43,624 nucleotides of DNA, from positions 1 to 43,624 of the IMG/VR virus record IMGVR_UViG_3300046411_000816; one strand, 5' to 3'. The stretch comes from a virus. The translations under genes were made by a program, and so were the position numbers. The notes under the pieces were generated by a model. The model made no database searches, had not been told where the DNA came from, and saw only the letters and a list, made by a program, of their open reading frames with translations. Shown here piece after piece: positions 25,004 through 33,062 of this stretch. The stretch's first letter is position 1. The number at the start of each line of letters is the position of its first letter.

Positions 25004-25032
25004 TTGACTTTTATACCAAGATGTCTTATTAT
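25004..25032 (+). promoter_or_regulatory. sigma70-type promoter of the ligase operon
   Basis: TTGACT 25004-25009, 17 bases, TATTAT 25027-25032; AAAGGAG follows before ATG 25061. Spacer identical to the promoter at 27726. Confidence 0.8.
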
Positions 25033-25060
25033 ATATGTATAGTTAGAAAAAGGAGAGTAT

Positions 25061-25288
25061 ATGAAAACAGTAGAACAAATGGAAATGGAAGAATTAAGAG
25101 GCGAATTACAAGAGCTTAAATTAGGCTTGGGTGGAATTGGCACAAAAGACGTTATGAGAATGCACTCAATTGAAGATGAAATTGATTGGAGACAAGAAAG
25201 CGGATATGCAGATTATACTGCACAAGAAATACAAGATGAATTAATTGAAAAGGGTGAATTAGACACGCCTTATATGGAGGCACAATAA
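25061..25288 (+). CDS. Small acidic protein, unknown function
   Basis: A 75-residue acidic helical protein (MEMEELRGELQELKLGLG onward). First gene after the ligase-operon promoter, with a strong AAAGGAG site. TAATG overlap with the next gene. No family recognised. Confidence 0.6.
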   Translation: MKTVEQMEMEELRGELQELKLGLGGIGTKDVMRMHSIEDEIDWRQESGYADYTAQEIQDELIEKGELDTPYMEAQ

Positions 25289-25551
25289 TGAAACATTTTA
25301 AAATAAATCCATATTTGGTTAAAAAAGGTTTTTATGTAAGTTCAATGAATTGGGGAGATATACCTGGTGATGGATTTGAACTTATTTCAAGTGATGTTGT
25401 AGCAGGTCCTTTTAAGACTGCTAAAAGAGCACACGAAATTCTGGAAAGTAAATTTAATACTGATCCAATGGAATATGCAGTACACGGTCCAGCTAAGACA
25501 CCAAATGGAGATATTTGGTATAACAAAAATTACTATGGGGAGATTGTTTAG
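25288..25551 (+). CDS. Small protein, unknown function
   Basis: An 87-residue soluble protein with a beta-rich, Gly/Pro-containing sequence (YVSSMNWGDIPGDGFELIS and NGDIWYNKNYYGEIV). Starts on the preceding stop and shares its last base with the ligase GTG start. Function unknown. Confidence 0.6.
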   Translation: MKHFKINPYLVKKGFYVSSMNWGDIPGDGFELISSDVVAGPFKTAKRAHEILESKFNTDPMEYAVHGPAKTPNGDIWYNKNYYGEIV

Positions 25552-26663
25552 TGGAAAACATTACAAAACTAGAAACTTTATATAAAAGAGATACAACAGG
25601 TAAAGTTCGTATATGGGAAGTTGAATATGGATACACAGGTGATACTGCTGGTACAAGAACTATTAGTGGTACACAAGATGGTCAAAAAGTTACCAGTGAA
25701 TGGAACCTAAGCACTCCTAAAAATGTTGGCAAAGTAAATGCCACTACTGCATTAACACAAGCAGAAGCAGAAGCAAAGGCTTTATGGGATAAGAAAGCTG
25801 AAAAAGAATATTTTACAGATGTAAATAAAATTGATAGCTATGAAAAGTTTAAGCCTATGTTGGCACATGACTATACTAAAAGACCACAAAGTAGTGGATA
25901 CAGTCAGCCAAAGCTAGATGGTATTAGATGTGTAGTTGATAAAAATGGAATGTGGACTAGAGCTGGAAAGCCAATTAATAGTTGTCCTCATATTCTTGAA
26001 TCATTAAAAAAGTTTATTGAAGATAATCCAAATATGATTATAGATGGTGAACTTTATAATCATGAATTAAAAGCAGATTTTAATAAAATTACAAGTCTTG
26101 TTAGAAAAGTAAAATGTAGACCAGAAGAGATTGCTGAAAGTGCTGAGTTGGTACAATATCATATATATGATTGTTTTGATAGTAATAATCCTACTGCTAA
26201 TTTTGTAGATAGAGTTAAAGTATTAAAGTCTCTTAGATCAGATATTATTAGACCTGTAAGAACAGATATTTGTGAGACACAAGAAGAGCTTGATGTTTGT
26301 TATAGTGATTATATGGAAAATGGTTACGAAGGACAAATGGTTAGAAATAATACACCTTATGAAAACAAAAGAAGTAAGAACTTGCTAAAAAGAAAAGAGT
26401 TCAAATCTGAAGAATATAAGGTTGTTGAAATGTTAGAAGGCTCAGGTAATTGGGCTGGATATGCAAAAAGGTTTATGCTAGAACTTCCAGATGGAAGAAA
26501 GTTTGGAAGTGGTATAAGAGGACAACAAGCACAATTAAAGGCTTTATGGGAATCTAAAGATGCTCCAGACTGGGCTACTTGTAGATTTTTTGATTATACT
26601 CCAGATGGTGTTCCAAGATTTCCTGTAATAGTTGATTATGGAAAAGGACAAAGGGAGGACTAA
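25551..26663 (+). CDS. ATP-dependent DNA ligase
   Basis: A 370-residue ligase that seals nicks during phage replication and repair. Residues 1-95 form a WGR-like domain typical of marine T4-like phage ligases (LYKRDTTGKVRIWEVEYG). Catalytic motifs are intact: KLDGIR at 121-126 (nucleophile Lys121), DGELYN, YEGQMVR and LLKRKEF. The C-terminal OB domain is present. GTG start overlaps the preceding stop; last base overlaps the next ATG. Contrast with the degenerate ligase-like protein at 38648. Confidence 0.93.
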   Translation: MENITKLETLYKRDTTGKVRIWEVEYGYTGDTAGTRTISGTQDGQKVTSEWNLSTPKNVGKVNATTALTQAEAEAKALWDKKAEKEYFTDVNKIDSYEKFKPMLAHDYTKRPQSSGYSQPKLDGIRCVVDKNGMWTRAGKPINSCPHILESLKKFIEDNPNMIIDGELYNHELKADFNKITSLVRKVKCRPEEIAESAELVQYHIYDCFDSNNPTANFVDRVKVLKSLRSDIIRPVRTDICETQEELDVCYSDYMENGYEGQMVRNNTPYENKRSKNLLKRKEFKSEEYKVVEMLEGSGNWAGYAKRFMLELPDGRKFGSGIRGQQAQLKALWESKDAPDWATCRFFDYTPDGVPRFPVIVDYGKGQRED

Positions 26664-27013
26664 TGAAAGACTATAGCAAAGATAATCCACACCAGGATAT
26701 TGGTAAAAAGAAATATAGAATAAGACAAAACTATAACATATGGGTAGAGTATGATGTAGTAGCTAATTCTAAAGATGAAGCTGAAGAGGCTGTATTAGAA
26801 GAAGGCGGTATTGAAAAAATTGAATGGAAAGATGGATTCCATGAAGGCGAAGAAGTATCAGTATATGCTAATGATTGGAATACAGACTATTCACAAGATT
26901 TATATAGCACAAAGAAAATAGAAGAATGTGTTCCTTATGAAGATAGCGAAGGAATATATTATGATGACCCTGAATGGACATCAGATGACTTTAGATGGAA
27001 GAAAGAAGATTAA
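26663..27013 (+). CDS. Acidic hypothetical protein
   Basis: A 116-residue, strongly acidic protein (ECVPYEDSEGIYYDDPEW near the end). It begins with a segment reading like a small alpha/beta domain (YRIRQNYNIWVEYDVVANS then DEAEEAV). It could be a DNA-mimic or protein-binding factor by charge alone. One-base overlaps on both sides place it firmly in the ligase operon. Confidence 0.6.
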   Translation: MKDYSKDNPHQDIGKKKYRIRQNYNIWVEYDVVANSKDEAEEAVLEEGGIEKIEWKDGFHEGEEVSVYANDWNTDYSQDLYSTKKIEECVPYEDSEGIYYDDPEWTSDDFRWKKED

Positions 27014-27369
27014 TGCAATTTGATATAACAACAGGTAATTATTTTGGAACATTAATGTGTCGTTTAGTAGATGAATCAAGGCGATTGCTAAAAGAAGATG
27101 ACAAGAAATTTGATCCTACACCTGAAGCACACAAGATACAGAATGATATGTGCAAGGCAGGTGATTATTTGAGATTGTTAGATCAACCTACAATGATTAT
27201 AGCAAATATACCTCAACCGGTAGTACGAGAAGCTATGGATAAATCTATACCTCCATATAGAGAATATGCAGGTAAACTAGTAGAACATTTTATAAAGTCT
27301 TGTAAAGAGCAGGGTGGAGACCCGGTCAAAGTTGACAAATACTTTAACGAAAATTATAAATGGAAATAG
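27013..27369 (+). CDS. Hypothetical phage protein
   Basis: A 118-residue helical protein from ATG 27013 (TAATG overlap with the previous stop; an in-frame ATG at 26995 is less likely). The central segment QPTMIIANIPQPVVREAMD is the most structured-looking part. No family recognised. Followed eight bases later by a small gene. Confidence 0.55.
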   Translation: MQFDITTGNYFGTLMCRLVDESRRLLKEDDKKFDPTPEAHKIQNDMCKAGDYLRLLDQPTMIIANIPQPVVREAMDKSIPPYREYAGKLVEHFIKSCKEQGGDPVKVDKYFNENYKWK

Positions 27370-27377
27370 GAGAAAAA

Positions 27378-27539
27378 ATGTTTCAAATAATTTATATACC
27401 ACGTATTCATGATGAAGTTGCAGTAGCACAATTTGCAACCAAAAATGAAGCTGAAGCCTATATGGAATTGATTAAAGAAAAAAGACCAAAAGCATATCCA
27501 CATCATTATATTAAGGAGCAAGAAGATGGAAATAACTAA
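27378..27539 (+). CDS. Small protein, 53 residues
   Basis: A short gene behind a good AGGAGA site: starts MFQIIYIPRIHDEVAV, continues with a helix containing KNEAEAYMELIKEKRPK and ends EQEDGNN. Reads like a small ferredoxin-like or SPOR-type fold (strand, helix, strand). Overlaps the next small gene by 14 bases. Confidence 0.55.
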   Translation: MFQIIYIPRIHDEVAVAQFATKNEAEAYMELIKEKRPKAYPHHYIKEQEDGNN

Positions 27540-27687
27540 TGAAACAATTCAGCTATATAAAAAAAGAGTAGCTAATTGTATAAAAGCGGCAAATATGTCA
27601 AAAAAAGACACTTGGGCTTACAATTTCTGGATGCAAACTGCATCAAAAATTACAAAAAAACTTGAAAGGATGAGAAAACCCTTGTAA
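27526..27687 (+). CDS. Small basic protein, 53 residues
   Basis: A short Lys-rich helical gene with AAGGAG eight bases before its ATG; ends LERMRKPL. Its TAA lies in the loop of the terminator hairpin 27675-27701, so the coding end and the terminator are fused. Unknown function; charge would suit nucleic-acid binding. Confidence 0.5.
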   Translation: MEITNETIQLYKKRVANCIKAANMSKKDTWAYNFWMQTASKITKKLERMRKPL

Positions 27688-27701
27688 TTAAAGGGTTTTT
27701 T
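27675..27701 (+). terminator. Rho-independent terminator
   Basis: AAAACCCTT (27675-27683), loop GTAATTA, AAGGGTTTT (27691-27699) plus T-run. Near copy of the terminator at 24952. Confidence 0.85.
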
Positions 27702-27725
27702 ATTTAACTTTTTTTGATTAAAAGG

Positions 27726-27754
27726 TTGACATTTATACCAAGATGTCTTATTAT
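27726..27754 (+). promoter_or_regulatory. sigma70-type promoter of the HD/ClpP region
   Basis: TTGACA 27726-27731, 17 bases, TATTAT 27749-27754; AAAGGAGAA precedes ATG 27787. Confidence 0.85.
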
Positions 27755-27786
27755 ATAAGTATAGTTAGAAACAAAGGAGAATATAA

Positions 27787-28122
27787 ATGCAAAAAGAAAT
27801 AGACACTTTAATCCAAGCAATTAAAACAGACTACATTAATTGGACTACTTCAAATGGGACAAAAGAAATGAGTAGTTATAGTCAAGGTGTAGTTGATTCA
27901 ATGGAAGATAACATTCAAGTTAAAGAAGGTAAGAAATACATCAAGATTATTAGAGAAAATAGTGTTTGGGGTTTTATATCTAAAGTAGACTTCAAACATT
28001 TTAGAAAAGGTGATATTCTTAAAGCGGCAGGTTGGAATGCTCCTGCACTTAATGCTCCAAGAGGTAATATTTTAGATGGTGGATATACTGTTAGATGGAC
28101 AGGCCCACTTTACTTAAACTAG
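27787..28122 (+). CDS. Conserved phage protein, unknown function
   Basis: A 111-residue protein with a distinctive C-terminal half: KYIKIIRENSVWGFI, then DFKHFRKGDILKAAGWNAPA and NILDGGYTVRWTGPLYL. It reads like a small all-beta or alpha+beta domain found widely in T4-like marine phages. First gene of the operon behind the duplicated promoter. No enzymatic motif. Confidence 0.6.
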   Translation: MQKEIDTLIQAIKTDYINWTTSNGTKEMSSYSQGVVDSMEDNIQVKEGKKYIKIIRENSVWGFISKVDFKHFRKGDILKAAGWNAPALNAPRGNILDGGYTVRWTGPLYLN

Positions 28123-28127
28123 AGGAT

Positions 28128-28643
28128 ATGCAATTGATTGATAGAGCACTTAAATTTTCTACTGCGGCACACGCCGCAGTAAACCAGAAACGGAAGTACA
28201 CAGGTGATGATTATATTGTTCACCCTATTGCCGTTTCTGAAATTGTTGCGGCATTTGGCGGTACAAAAGAAATGATTGCCGCGGCCCTTTTACATGATAC
28301 AGTTGAAGATACTAATGTAACCAGAGAGCAAATTGCTGAAGAATTTGGTTGGAAAGTTTTTAAGTTAGTTGTAGAATTAACTGATGTAACTAAACCAGAA
28401 GATGGCAACAGAGCAATACGTAAGGCTATTGAAGCTAAACGTTTGGGTATGGCTAGTAAAGAAGCACAAATGATTAAACTAGCAGATCTTATTGACAACA
28501 CAAAATCAATAGTTGAGCATGATCCAAAATTTGCTGAAGTTTATATAAAAGAAAAAATAAATCTATTAGAAGCTATGGATAAAGTACATGGCACAGATCT
28601 ATATATGAAAGCTAACCTTCAACTTATGGAAATTCATGATTGA
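28128..28643 (+). CDS. HD-domain hydrolase of the SpoT/Mesh1 type, candidate (p)ppGpp hydrolase
   Basis: A 171-residue stand-alone HD domain. Residues match the alarmone-hydrolase set: Arg22 in KRKYTG, His32 in IVHP, His56-Asp57 in LLHDTVEDT, Glu60-Asp61, and Asp120 with Asn124 in KLADLIDN. These correspond in spacing to the Mn-binding and catalytic residues of Mesh1 and the SpoT hydrolase half. No synthetase, TGS or ACT domain is attached, so the product should only degrade. Likely effect: remove host (p)ppGpp to keep translation and transcription going under nutrient stress. Start ATG 28128 preferred; ATG 28095 would overlap the previous gene by 28 bases. Confidence 0.75.
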   Translation: MQLIDRALKFSTAAHAAVNQKRKYTGDDYIVHPIAVSEIVAAFGGTKEMIAAALLHDTVEDTNVTREQIAEEFGWKVFKLVVELTDVTKPEDGNRAIRKAIEAKRLGMASKEAQMIKLADLIDNTKSIVEHDPKFAEVYIKEKINLLEAMDKVHGTDLYMKANLQLMEIHD

Positions 28644-28758
28644 AATTTTTGATATATTTGTGTCAGCACGTATTGAATTGCAGATAACTTTATTAGTATG
28701 GTTGGTAGCAATACTATACCATGTATTCAAAGACACAAAAAATAGGGATAAATATTAA
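28636..28758 (+). CDS. Small single-helix membrane protein, 40 residues
   Basis: ATG overlaps the end of the HD gene. Acidic start MIEIFDIF, one membrane helix LQITLLVWLVAILYHVF, basic tail KDTKNRDKY. Fits between coupled genes with its stop two bases before the next ATG, which supports it being real. Function unknown. Confidence 0.45.
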   Translation: MIEIFDIFVSARIELQITLLVWLVAILYHVFKDTKNRDKY

Positions 28759-28759
28759 T

Positions 28760-28969
28760 ATGATATCAATAGAGATGACTATCGTTCTAGTTGCATTTAC
28801 CATTGCCTGTGCTTATTTCAATTTTAGAAGTGGGCATCGTGAAGGTGTAATGCAAGGTATGGAACTTACATTAAGGTTATTAGAAGCTGACAATAAGATA
28901 AGAATTGTTCGAACCAAAGATGGTAATGAAGAAATTCGTCCCATCGAGGTTCACAGTGACAAGTCATAA
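28760..28969 (+). CDS. Small membrane-anchored protein
   Basis: A 69-residue protein from ATG 28760 (a longer start at 28721 lies inside the preceding gene). N-terminal membrane helix at about 5-20, then a cytoplasmic helix and tail. Overlaps the next gene by 14 bases. Unknown function. Confidence 0.5.
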   Translation: MISIEMTIVLVAFTIACAYFNFRSGHREGVMQGMELTLRLLEADNKIRIVRTKDGNEEIRPIEVHSDKS

Positions 28970-29786
28970 TCTAATTTCATTAGAAGATATATTTGCATAT
29001 CAAGACACAGGTGAGTGGCCAATGGTTGACTCACACTTGCTATCTACTACCTATAACAATAGATGGGAAATGGCAGATAAATTATTCAAAGAATTAGATA
29101 AAGATCTTTTTGATAAAGTAAATAAAGAAAAACAATACCAAGATTGGCAGGACCCAGAAATACCAGAAAAGAGTTATTCAAAGAAATATTCAGGATCAGC
29201 TCTAAGTTATGATGATGATTATATGGTTGGTCCACATGATTGGGATAGTGAGGTGAATATAGGCGATTACGTGCAACGTAGAAAGGCGTATATTTACGAT
29301 TGGACTAAAGATGGGCTACAACATACCACAGAAGCTATAAGCTATTTTACGGGTATGCATGAAGCTTTTAAACCGGTATTAGAACACTATTTGTATGAAT
29401 GTTATTCAGACCAACTTGATTTAATTGAGAAATTACTTTACAAACTTATGATAATACAGTATAATACTCCTATAGCCACAGAACAAAATAGAGTTCAACA
29501 TAGGAAGTTCAACACAGAAAGATTTGGTGACGAACATTGTGATGAAACGTTAGGTGGTTTACATTTAGGTGAAAATTATGCTGAGTTTAGAGCTAAGAAT
29601 ACAAAGTCAAATAAATGGGAACTTATACATCAATTAGCTGGAAATAAGATGCTATGGATGTTTGGAGAAAATGCAGAACGTAGTGGACTAATACCAACAT
29701 ACCACGGAATGCAACATAACCCAGGTAAAGACTTAAATACTAGATATAGTATAATATTTGATTTACAAGCAAGATATAAACAATAG
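28956..29786 (+). CDS. 2OG-Fe(II) oxygenase-like phage protein
   Basis: A 276-residue protein from GTG 28956 behind GAGG. Near the C-terminus: [18 protein letters not shown] (candidate H-x-D), then [14 protein letters not shown] (candidate distal His) and RYSIIFDLQ (candidate 2OG-binding Arg). This suggests the same superfamily as the gene at 16455, although sequences differ. Upstream half is acidic and Asp/Tyr-rich. Substrate unknown; a metal-site substitution cannot be excluded without alignment. Confidence 0.45.
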   Translation: MTSHNLISLEDIFAYQDTGEWPMVDSHLLSTTYNNRWEMADKLFKELDKDLFDKVNKEKQYQDWQDPEIPEKSYSKKYSGSALSYDDDYMVGPHDWDSEVNIGDYVQRRKAYIYDWTKDGLQHTTEAISYFTGMHEAFKPVLEHYLYECYSDQLDLIEKLLYKLMIIQYNTPIATEQNRVQHRKFNTERFGDEHCDETLGGLHLGENYAEFRAKNTKSNKWELIHQLAGNKMLWMFGENAERSGLIPTYHGMQHNPGKDLNTRYSIIFDLQARYKQ

Positions 29787-29794
29787 GAGATAAA

Positions 29795-30382
29795 ATGCTT
29801 ATACCAACAGTAATAGAAACAACAGGTCGCGGTGAACGTGCATACGACATTTACAGTCGTTTGCTTAAAGATCGAATTGTAATGCTTAATGGCGAAGTTA
29901 ACGATCATTCAGCTCAATTAGTAGTAGCACAAATGCTATTTTGTGAGTCACAAAACAACGCAGAAGATATTAATTTTTATATCAATAGTCCTGGAGGTGC
30001 AGTAACATCAGGTCTTGCAATTTATGATACGATGCAATTTATTAAATCTCCAGTAAGTACAATCGTAATAGGGCAGGCTTGTAGTATGGGTAGTTTCCTT
30101 GCAATGGCAGGTGAGCCAGGTAAACGTAATATATTACCTAATGCTAGAACTATGATACACCAACCAAGTGGTGGTGCAGGTGGGCAGGCTACTGACATGG
30201 AAATACAAGTAAAAGAGATTATTAAAATAAAAGAAAATTTAACAAAAATCTATGAAAAGCATAATACTGCTAATAAGTCGTATGATGAACTATCAAAAGC
30301 TATGGAGAGAGACAATTATCTAAGTGCAGACGAGGCAGTTGCCTTTGGTTTAGCAGATAAAGTAGTTTCTCGCAAAACATAG
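29795..30382 (+). CDS. clpP: ClpP, ATP-dependent protease proteolytic subunit
   Basis: A 195-residue serine peptidase that forms the two-ring chamber fed by ClpX. Triad: Ser97 in GQACSMGS, His122 in MIHQPSGG and the Asp of [11 protein letters not shown]. The N-terminal [19 protein letters not shown] loop that docks the unfoldase is intact, and there is no long propeptide. GQATDMEI and the handle helix are conserved. Behind AGGAGA. Together with phage ClpX, ClpS and tmRNA it makes a self-contained tag-and-degrade set. Confidence 0.96.
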   Translation: MLIPTVIETTGRGERAYDIYSRLLKDRIVMLNGEVNDHSAQLVVAQMLFCESQNNAEDINFYINSPGGAVTSGLAIYDTMQFIKSPVSTIVIGQACSMGSFLAMAGEPGKRNILPNARTMIHQPSGGAGGQATDMEIQVKEIIKIKENLTKIYEKHNTANKSYDELSKAMERDNYLSADEAVAFGLADKVVSRKT

Positions 30383-30405
30383 TAGTTTTTAAATCTTAAA
30401 TATTG

Positions 30406-30413
30406 AATAAATA
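30406..30413 (+). promoter_or_regulatory. T4-like late promoter box AATAAATA
   Basis: AATAAATA in the 77-base gap after clpP, about 47 bases before the next ATG. Fits NATAAATA. Confidence 0.35.
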
Positions 30414-30459
30414 CATGGCATAGACTATATCTATGTTATTAAAAGAAATGTGAAATTAT

Positions 30460-30819
30460 ATGTATACCTATAATGCTAGATTAATTAGAGTAATAGATGG
30501 AGATACTGTAGATTTAGAAATAGATCTAGGGTTTGATTTATCTGTTAGACAACGACTAAAGTTGTATGGAGTTGGTACTCCAGATAGCAGATCCGCTGAC
30601 TCTAATACTAAACAAAAAGGTTTAGAAGCAAAACAACGTTTAACAGAATTGTTACCAAGACAGTTTAAAATTATTACTATCCTTAATAAGCGAGGAAAGT
30701 ATGGTAGAGTGTTAGGAACTATATTCATAACAGAAAAAGACACAGGTAAAGAAGTAAACGTTAACGAACTGATGGTCACAGAAGGCCATGCAGTAAAGTA
30801 TACTATTCAAGGGAAATAA
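30460..30819 (+). CDS. SNase-like protein with altered active-site loop
   Basis: A 119-residue cytoplasmic SNase-fold protein without signal peptide. VIDGDTVDL and YGRVLG (Arg of the second catalytic position) are conserved, but the loop that normally reads YGVDTPE reads YGVGTPD: the metal-ligand Asp is Gly and the general-base Glu is Asp. Activity may therefore be weak or changed. Follows clpP and precedes the coiled-coil membrane protein by three bases. Confidence 0.75.
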   Translation: MYTYNARLIRVIDGDTVDLEIDLGFDLSVRQRLKLYGVGTPDSRSADSNTKQKGLEAKQRLTELLPRQFKIITILNKRGKYGRVLGTIFITEKDTGKEVNVNELMVTEGHAVKYTIQGK

Positions 30820-30822
30820 TAT

Positions 30823-32613
30823 ATGAGGTATTTTGGTTATTGGACAATATTAGTGGCTCTGGCAATTAGTGCAGTAGCGGCCTACTACAGTATCGTTGGC
30901 TTGGTTGCTATATTCTCCGCGGCTATGATACCTATTATTATCATGGGTTCCGTACTAGAAATTGGTAAACTAACGTCGGCAGTATGGTTACATTTACATT
31001 GGCGACAGGCACCCATTCTTATTAGAACGTATCTCTCCGTGGCAGTACTGTTGCTCATGTTTATCACGAGTATGGGTATATTTGGCTTTTTAAGTAAAGC
31101 TCATATCCAGCAAACAAGTCTAGCCACAGAGAACGTAGCTCAAATAGAGATTATAGAAGACAGTATTGTTAGAATTAAACAAGATGTAGTTAGATTTGAG
31201 ACAAAGATTTCAAACTTTGAAAATAAAGATGATAAAATTGATACTACAATACAAGATAAAATTAATCAAGAGCAAGAAAGAATTAATACTGCATATGATG
31301 GTGTTAATCCTTCTATTGAAGAATTAAATGAACGTATAGAAAAGCAATTAGCTGATAGAGAAAAAACTATAGAGCCATACACTCGTGAATTAGATAAAAT
31401 TCAAAAAGACTTAGAACTAATAGATATGTATGTAGCAACAGAAAATATTAAGAAGCTACAAGGCATGATTGGTGCTAGACAAGATGGTAGATATGGTAGT
31501 AGAACTGCTAAAGCAGTTAAAGAGTTTAGACAAGCTAAAGATGAACGTAAAGACGAAATTTTAAAAATTATAAACAACATAAAAACACAAGAAGATCCAG
31601 TAATTGTTGATGCTAGAAATGAGATCAAGAGACTAAGAGCACTAGCTGAACAACAAATTGCTGACTCAAATGAGTTAATTACTAGACTCAGAGCACAATT
31701 AGGCCAGGGACAGGTTGAAGATAGTACAGAAGAAATAATTGCATTAAGAGATAATATCAAAGCATCTAATGTAGAGCTTGGCGATCTATATAGCAAGAAA
31801 ATTGCGTTAGAAGGCGAAAGCAGACAATTAGAAGCAGAAGTTGGCCCGGTTAAATACATTGCAGAATTAATTTACGGTGACGAAGCAACAAGAAATATGT
31901 TAGAAGATGCCGTTAGATTTGTTATGTTAATTCTTGTTTGTGTTTTCGATCCGTTGGCCATTGTACTTGTTATCTCAGGTATTATATTGGTAGAAAGGTA
32001 TCCCAGGCCGGGCAAGAAAACAAAAATCTTAAATGAAAAAACAGTACAAGAAGAACAAACTGAATCTAGCGAAGACAGCAACATCAGAGAAGATGATACA
32101 GATATTGAGATCGAGCCAGAGACTACCAAAGAGTCTGATGTACAAGATAAAGTTTTGGAACAAACACTCGAAATAGCAGAAAAAATTCAAGAAGAAGATA
32201 AAGAAATTCTTGAGGCACTTGCTAAAGATACTGAATCAGAAGGATATCTTGAATCTAAAGATACTCCACCAGAAATTTTTAAAGACGAGAAGGGTGAAGA
32301 ATATACAGTAGACATTAAAACCGGCGAACGTAAGTACGTAGTCAACAAGGTTCAATGGGAACTAAATAGTAAAGAGAGATCAGCGGCAAAGAAAGAAAAA
32401 AAAGAATTAGTAAATAAAATTGTTGCTGAAATGAAAAGCACCGGAAGTTGGCCAGGTACAAGTTATATGGAAGGCGAAGGTGTTGTTAAAAAGAAAATTG
32501 AACAAATATTTGCTGATGATGCATCTTTAGAACTAAAAGAACTTATATCAAGAGCAGATGAAAAAGTATTACAAGAAGTGTATAACACAATATTAAAAGA
32601 TATTAAGAAATGA
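30823..32613 (+). CDS. Envelope-spanning coiled-coil protein with peptidoglycan-binding-like motif
   Basis: A 596-residue membrane protein. Three N-terminal helices (about 7-25, 27-48, 65-90), a long coiled coil (about 95-345), a further membrane region (about 366-392) and a highly acidic C-terminal tail ending in amphipathic helices. Inside the coiled coil, residues 208-236 (IKKLQGMIGARQDGRYGSRT, then KAVKEF) match the PG_binding_1 repeat pattern LQ, DGxYGxxT, AVxxF. If the coiled coil is periplasmic it could touch the cell wall. Possible lysis-timing, superinfection or cell-envelope role. Confidence 0.6.
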   Translation: MRYFGYWTILVALAISAVAAYYSIVGLVAIFSAAMIPIIIMGSVLEIGKLTSAVWLHLHWRQAPILIRTYLSVAVLLLMFITSMGIFGFLSKAHIQQTSLATENVAQIEIIEDSIVRIKQDVVRFETKISNFENKDDKIDTTIQDKINQEQERINTAYDGVNPSIEELNERIEKQLADREKTIEPYTRELDKIQKDLELIDMYVATENIKKLQGMIGARQDGRYGSRTAKAVKEFRQAKDERKDEILKIINNIKTQEDPVIVDARNEIKRLRALAEQQIADSNELITRLRAQLGQGQVEDSTEEIIALRDNIKASNVELGDLYSKKIALEGESRQLEAEVGPVKYIAELIYGDEATRNMLEDAVRFVMLILVCVFDPLAIVLVISGIILVERYPRPGKKTKILNEKTVQEEQTESSEDSNIREDDTDIEIEPETTKESDVQDKVLEQTLEIAEKIQEEDKEILEALAKDTESEGYLESKDTPPEIFKDEKGEEYTVDIKTGERKYVVNKVQWELNSKERSAAKKEKKELVNKIVAEMKSTGSWPGTSYMEGEGVVKKKIEQIFADDASLELKELISRADEKVLQEVYNTILKDIKK

Positions 32614-33062
32614 AATTAGACAATAGTTCTTACACAGTCACACCTCCTGATTTAATGTTGACTGAACACGGTGTAAGTGTACTAATAACCAGTACCAATC
32701 AAAAGTTAATAACAAAAGTAAAAGATATATTTGAAAAATATATTGCAACAAGCATTGTATTCTATATACAAAATAAACTAACTAACTCAAATACCCTACC
32801 ATGGCTATGGAACGTATCAAAAACTTGTGAATTTATGATTATTGATCTTGATACCTGTGCAGAAGCAGATATAATTGCAGGATTAATGAAACCAAGAGAC
32901 GATGAAAAAGTTGTACTGTTTTACAGTGATAAGTACACTAGAAGAGATACGATAAAACTAATAAACGCAACAGGCGAAAATTTAGTAGTCACTAAGATGG
33001 AAGATGTACATAACTATATAAGGTTACAAATGAACCCAGAGTATTTTGATGAGACCAAATGA
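32610..33062 (+). CDS. Conserved hypothetical upstream of clpX
   Basis: A 150-residue protein overlapping the preceding stop (ATGA) and the clpX start by 14 bases. Alternating strands and helices: VSVLITSTNQKLITKVKDI, FMIIDLDTCAEADIIAGLM and VVLFYSDKYTRRDTIKLI, an alpha/beta plan like a receiver or Rossmann-like fold without its catalytic residues. Tight coupling to clpX makes a substrate adaptor or regulator of ClpXP an attractive but unproven idea. Confidence 0.55.
   Translation: MKLDNSSYTVTPPDLMLTEHGVSVLITSTNQKLITKVKDIFEKYIATSIVFYIQNKLTNSNTLPWLWNVSKTCEFMIIDLDTCAEADIIAGLMKPRDDEKVVLFYSDKYTRRDTIKLINATGENLVVTKMEDVHNYIRLQMNPEYFDETK

Larger units (their letters stand above)
24952..25057 (+). 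repeat. Terminator-promoter unit, copy A
   Basis: About 106 bases holding terminator, TTGAC(T) -35 box, the 17-base spacer TTTATACCAAGATGTCT, TATTAT and AGTTAGAAA before a ribosome site. The same modules in the same order, with the spacer unchanged, recur at 27675-27781. A duplicated insulated promoter. Confidence 0.75.
27675..27781 (+). repeat. Terminator-promoter unit, copy B
   Basis: Second copy of the unit at 24952-25057: same hairpin, same 17-base promoter spacer, same TATTATATA and AGTTAGAAA trailer, then a GGAG site. Confidence 0.75.
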
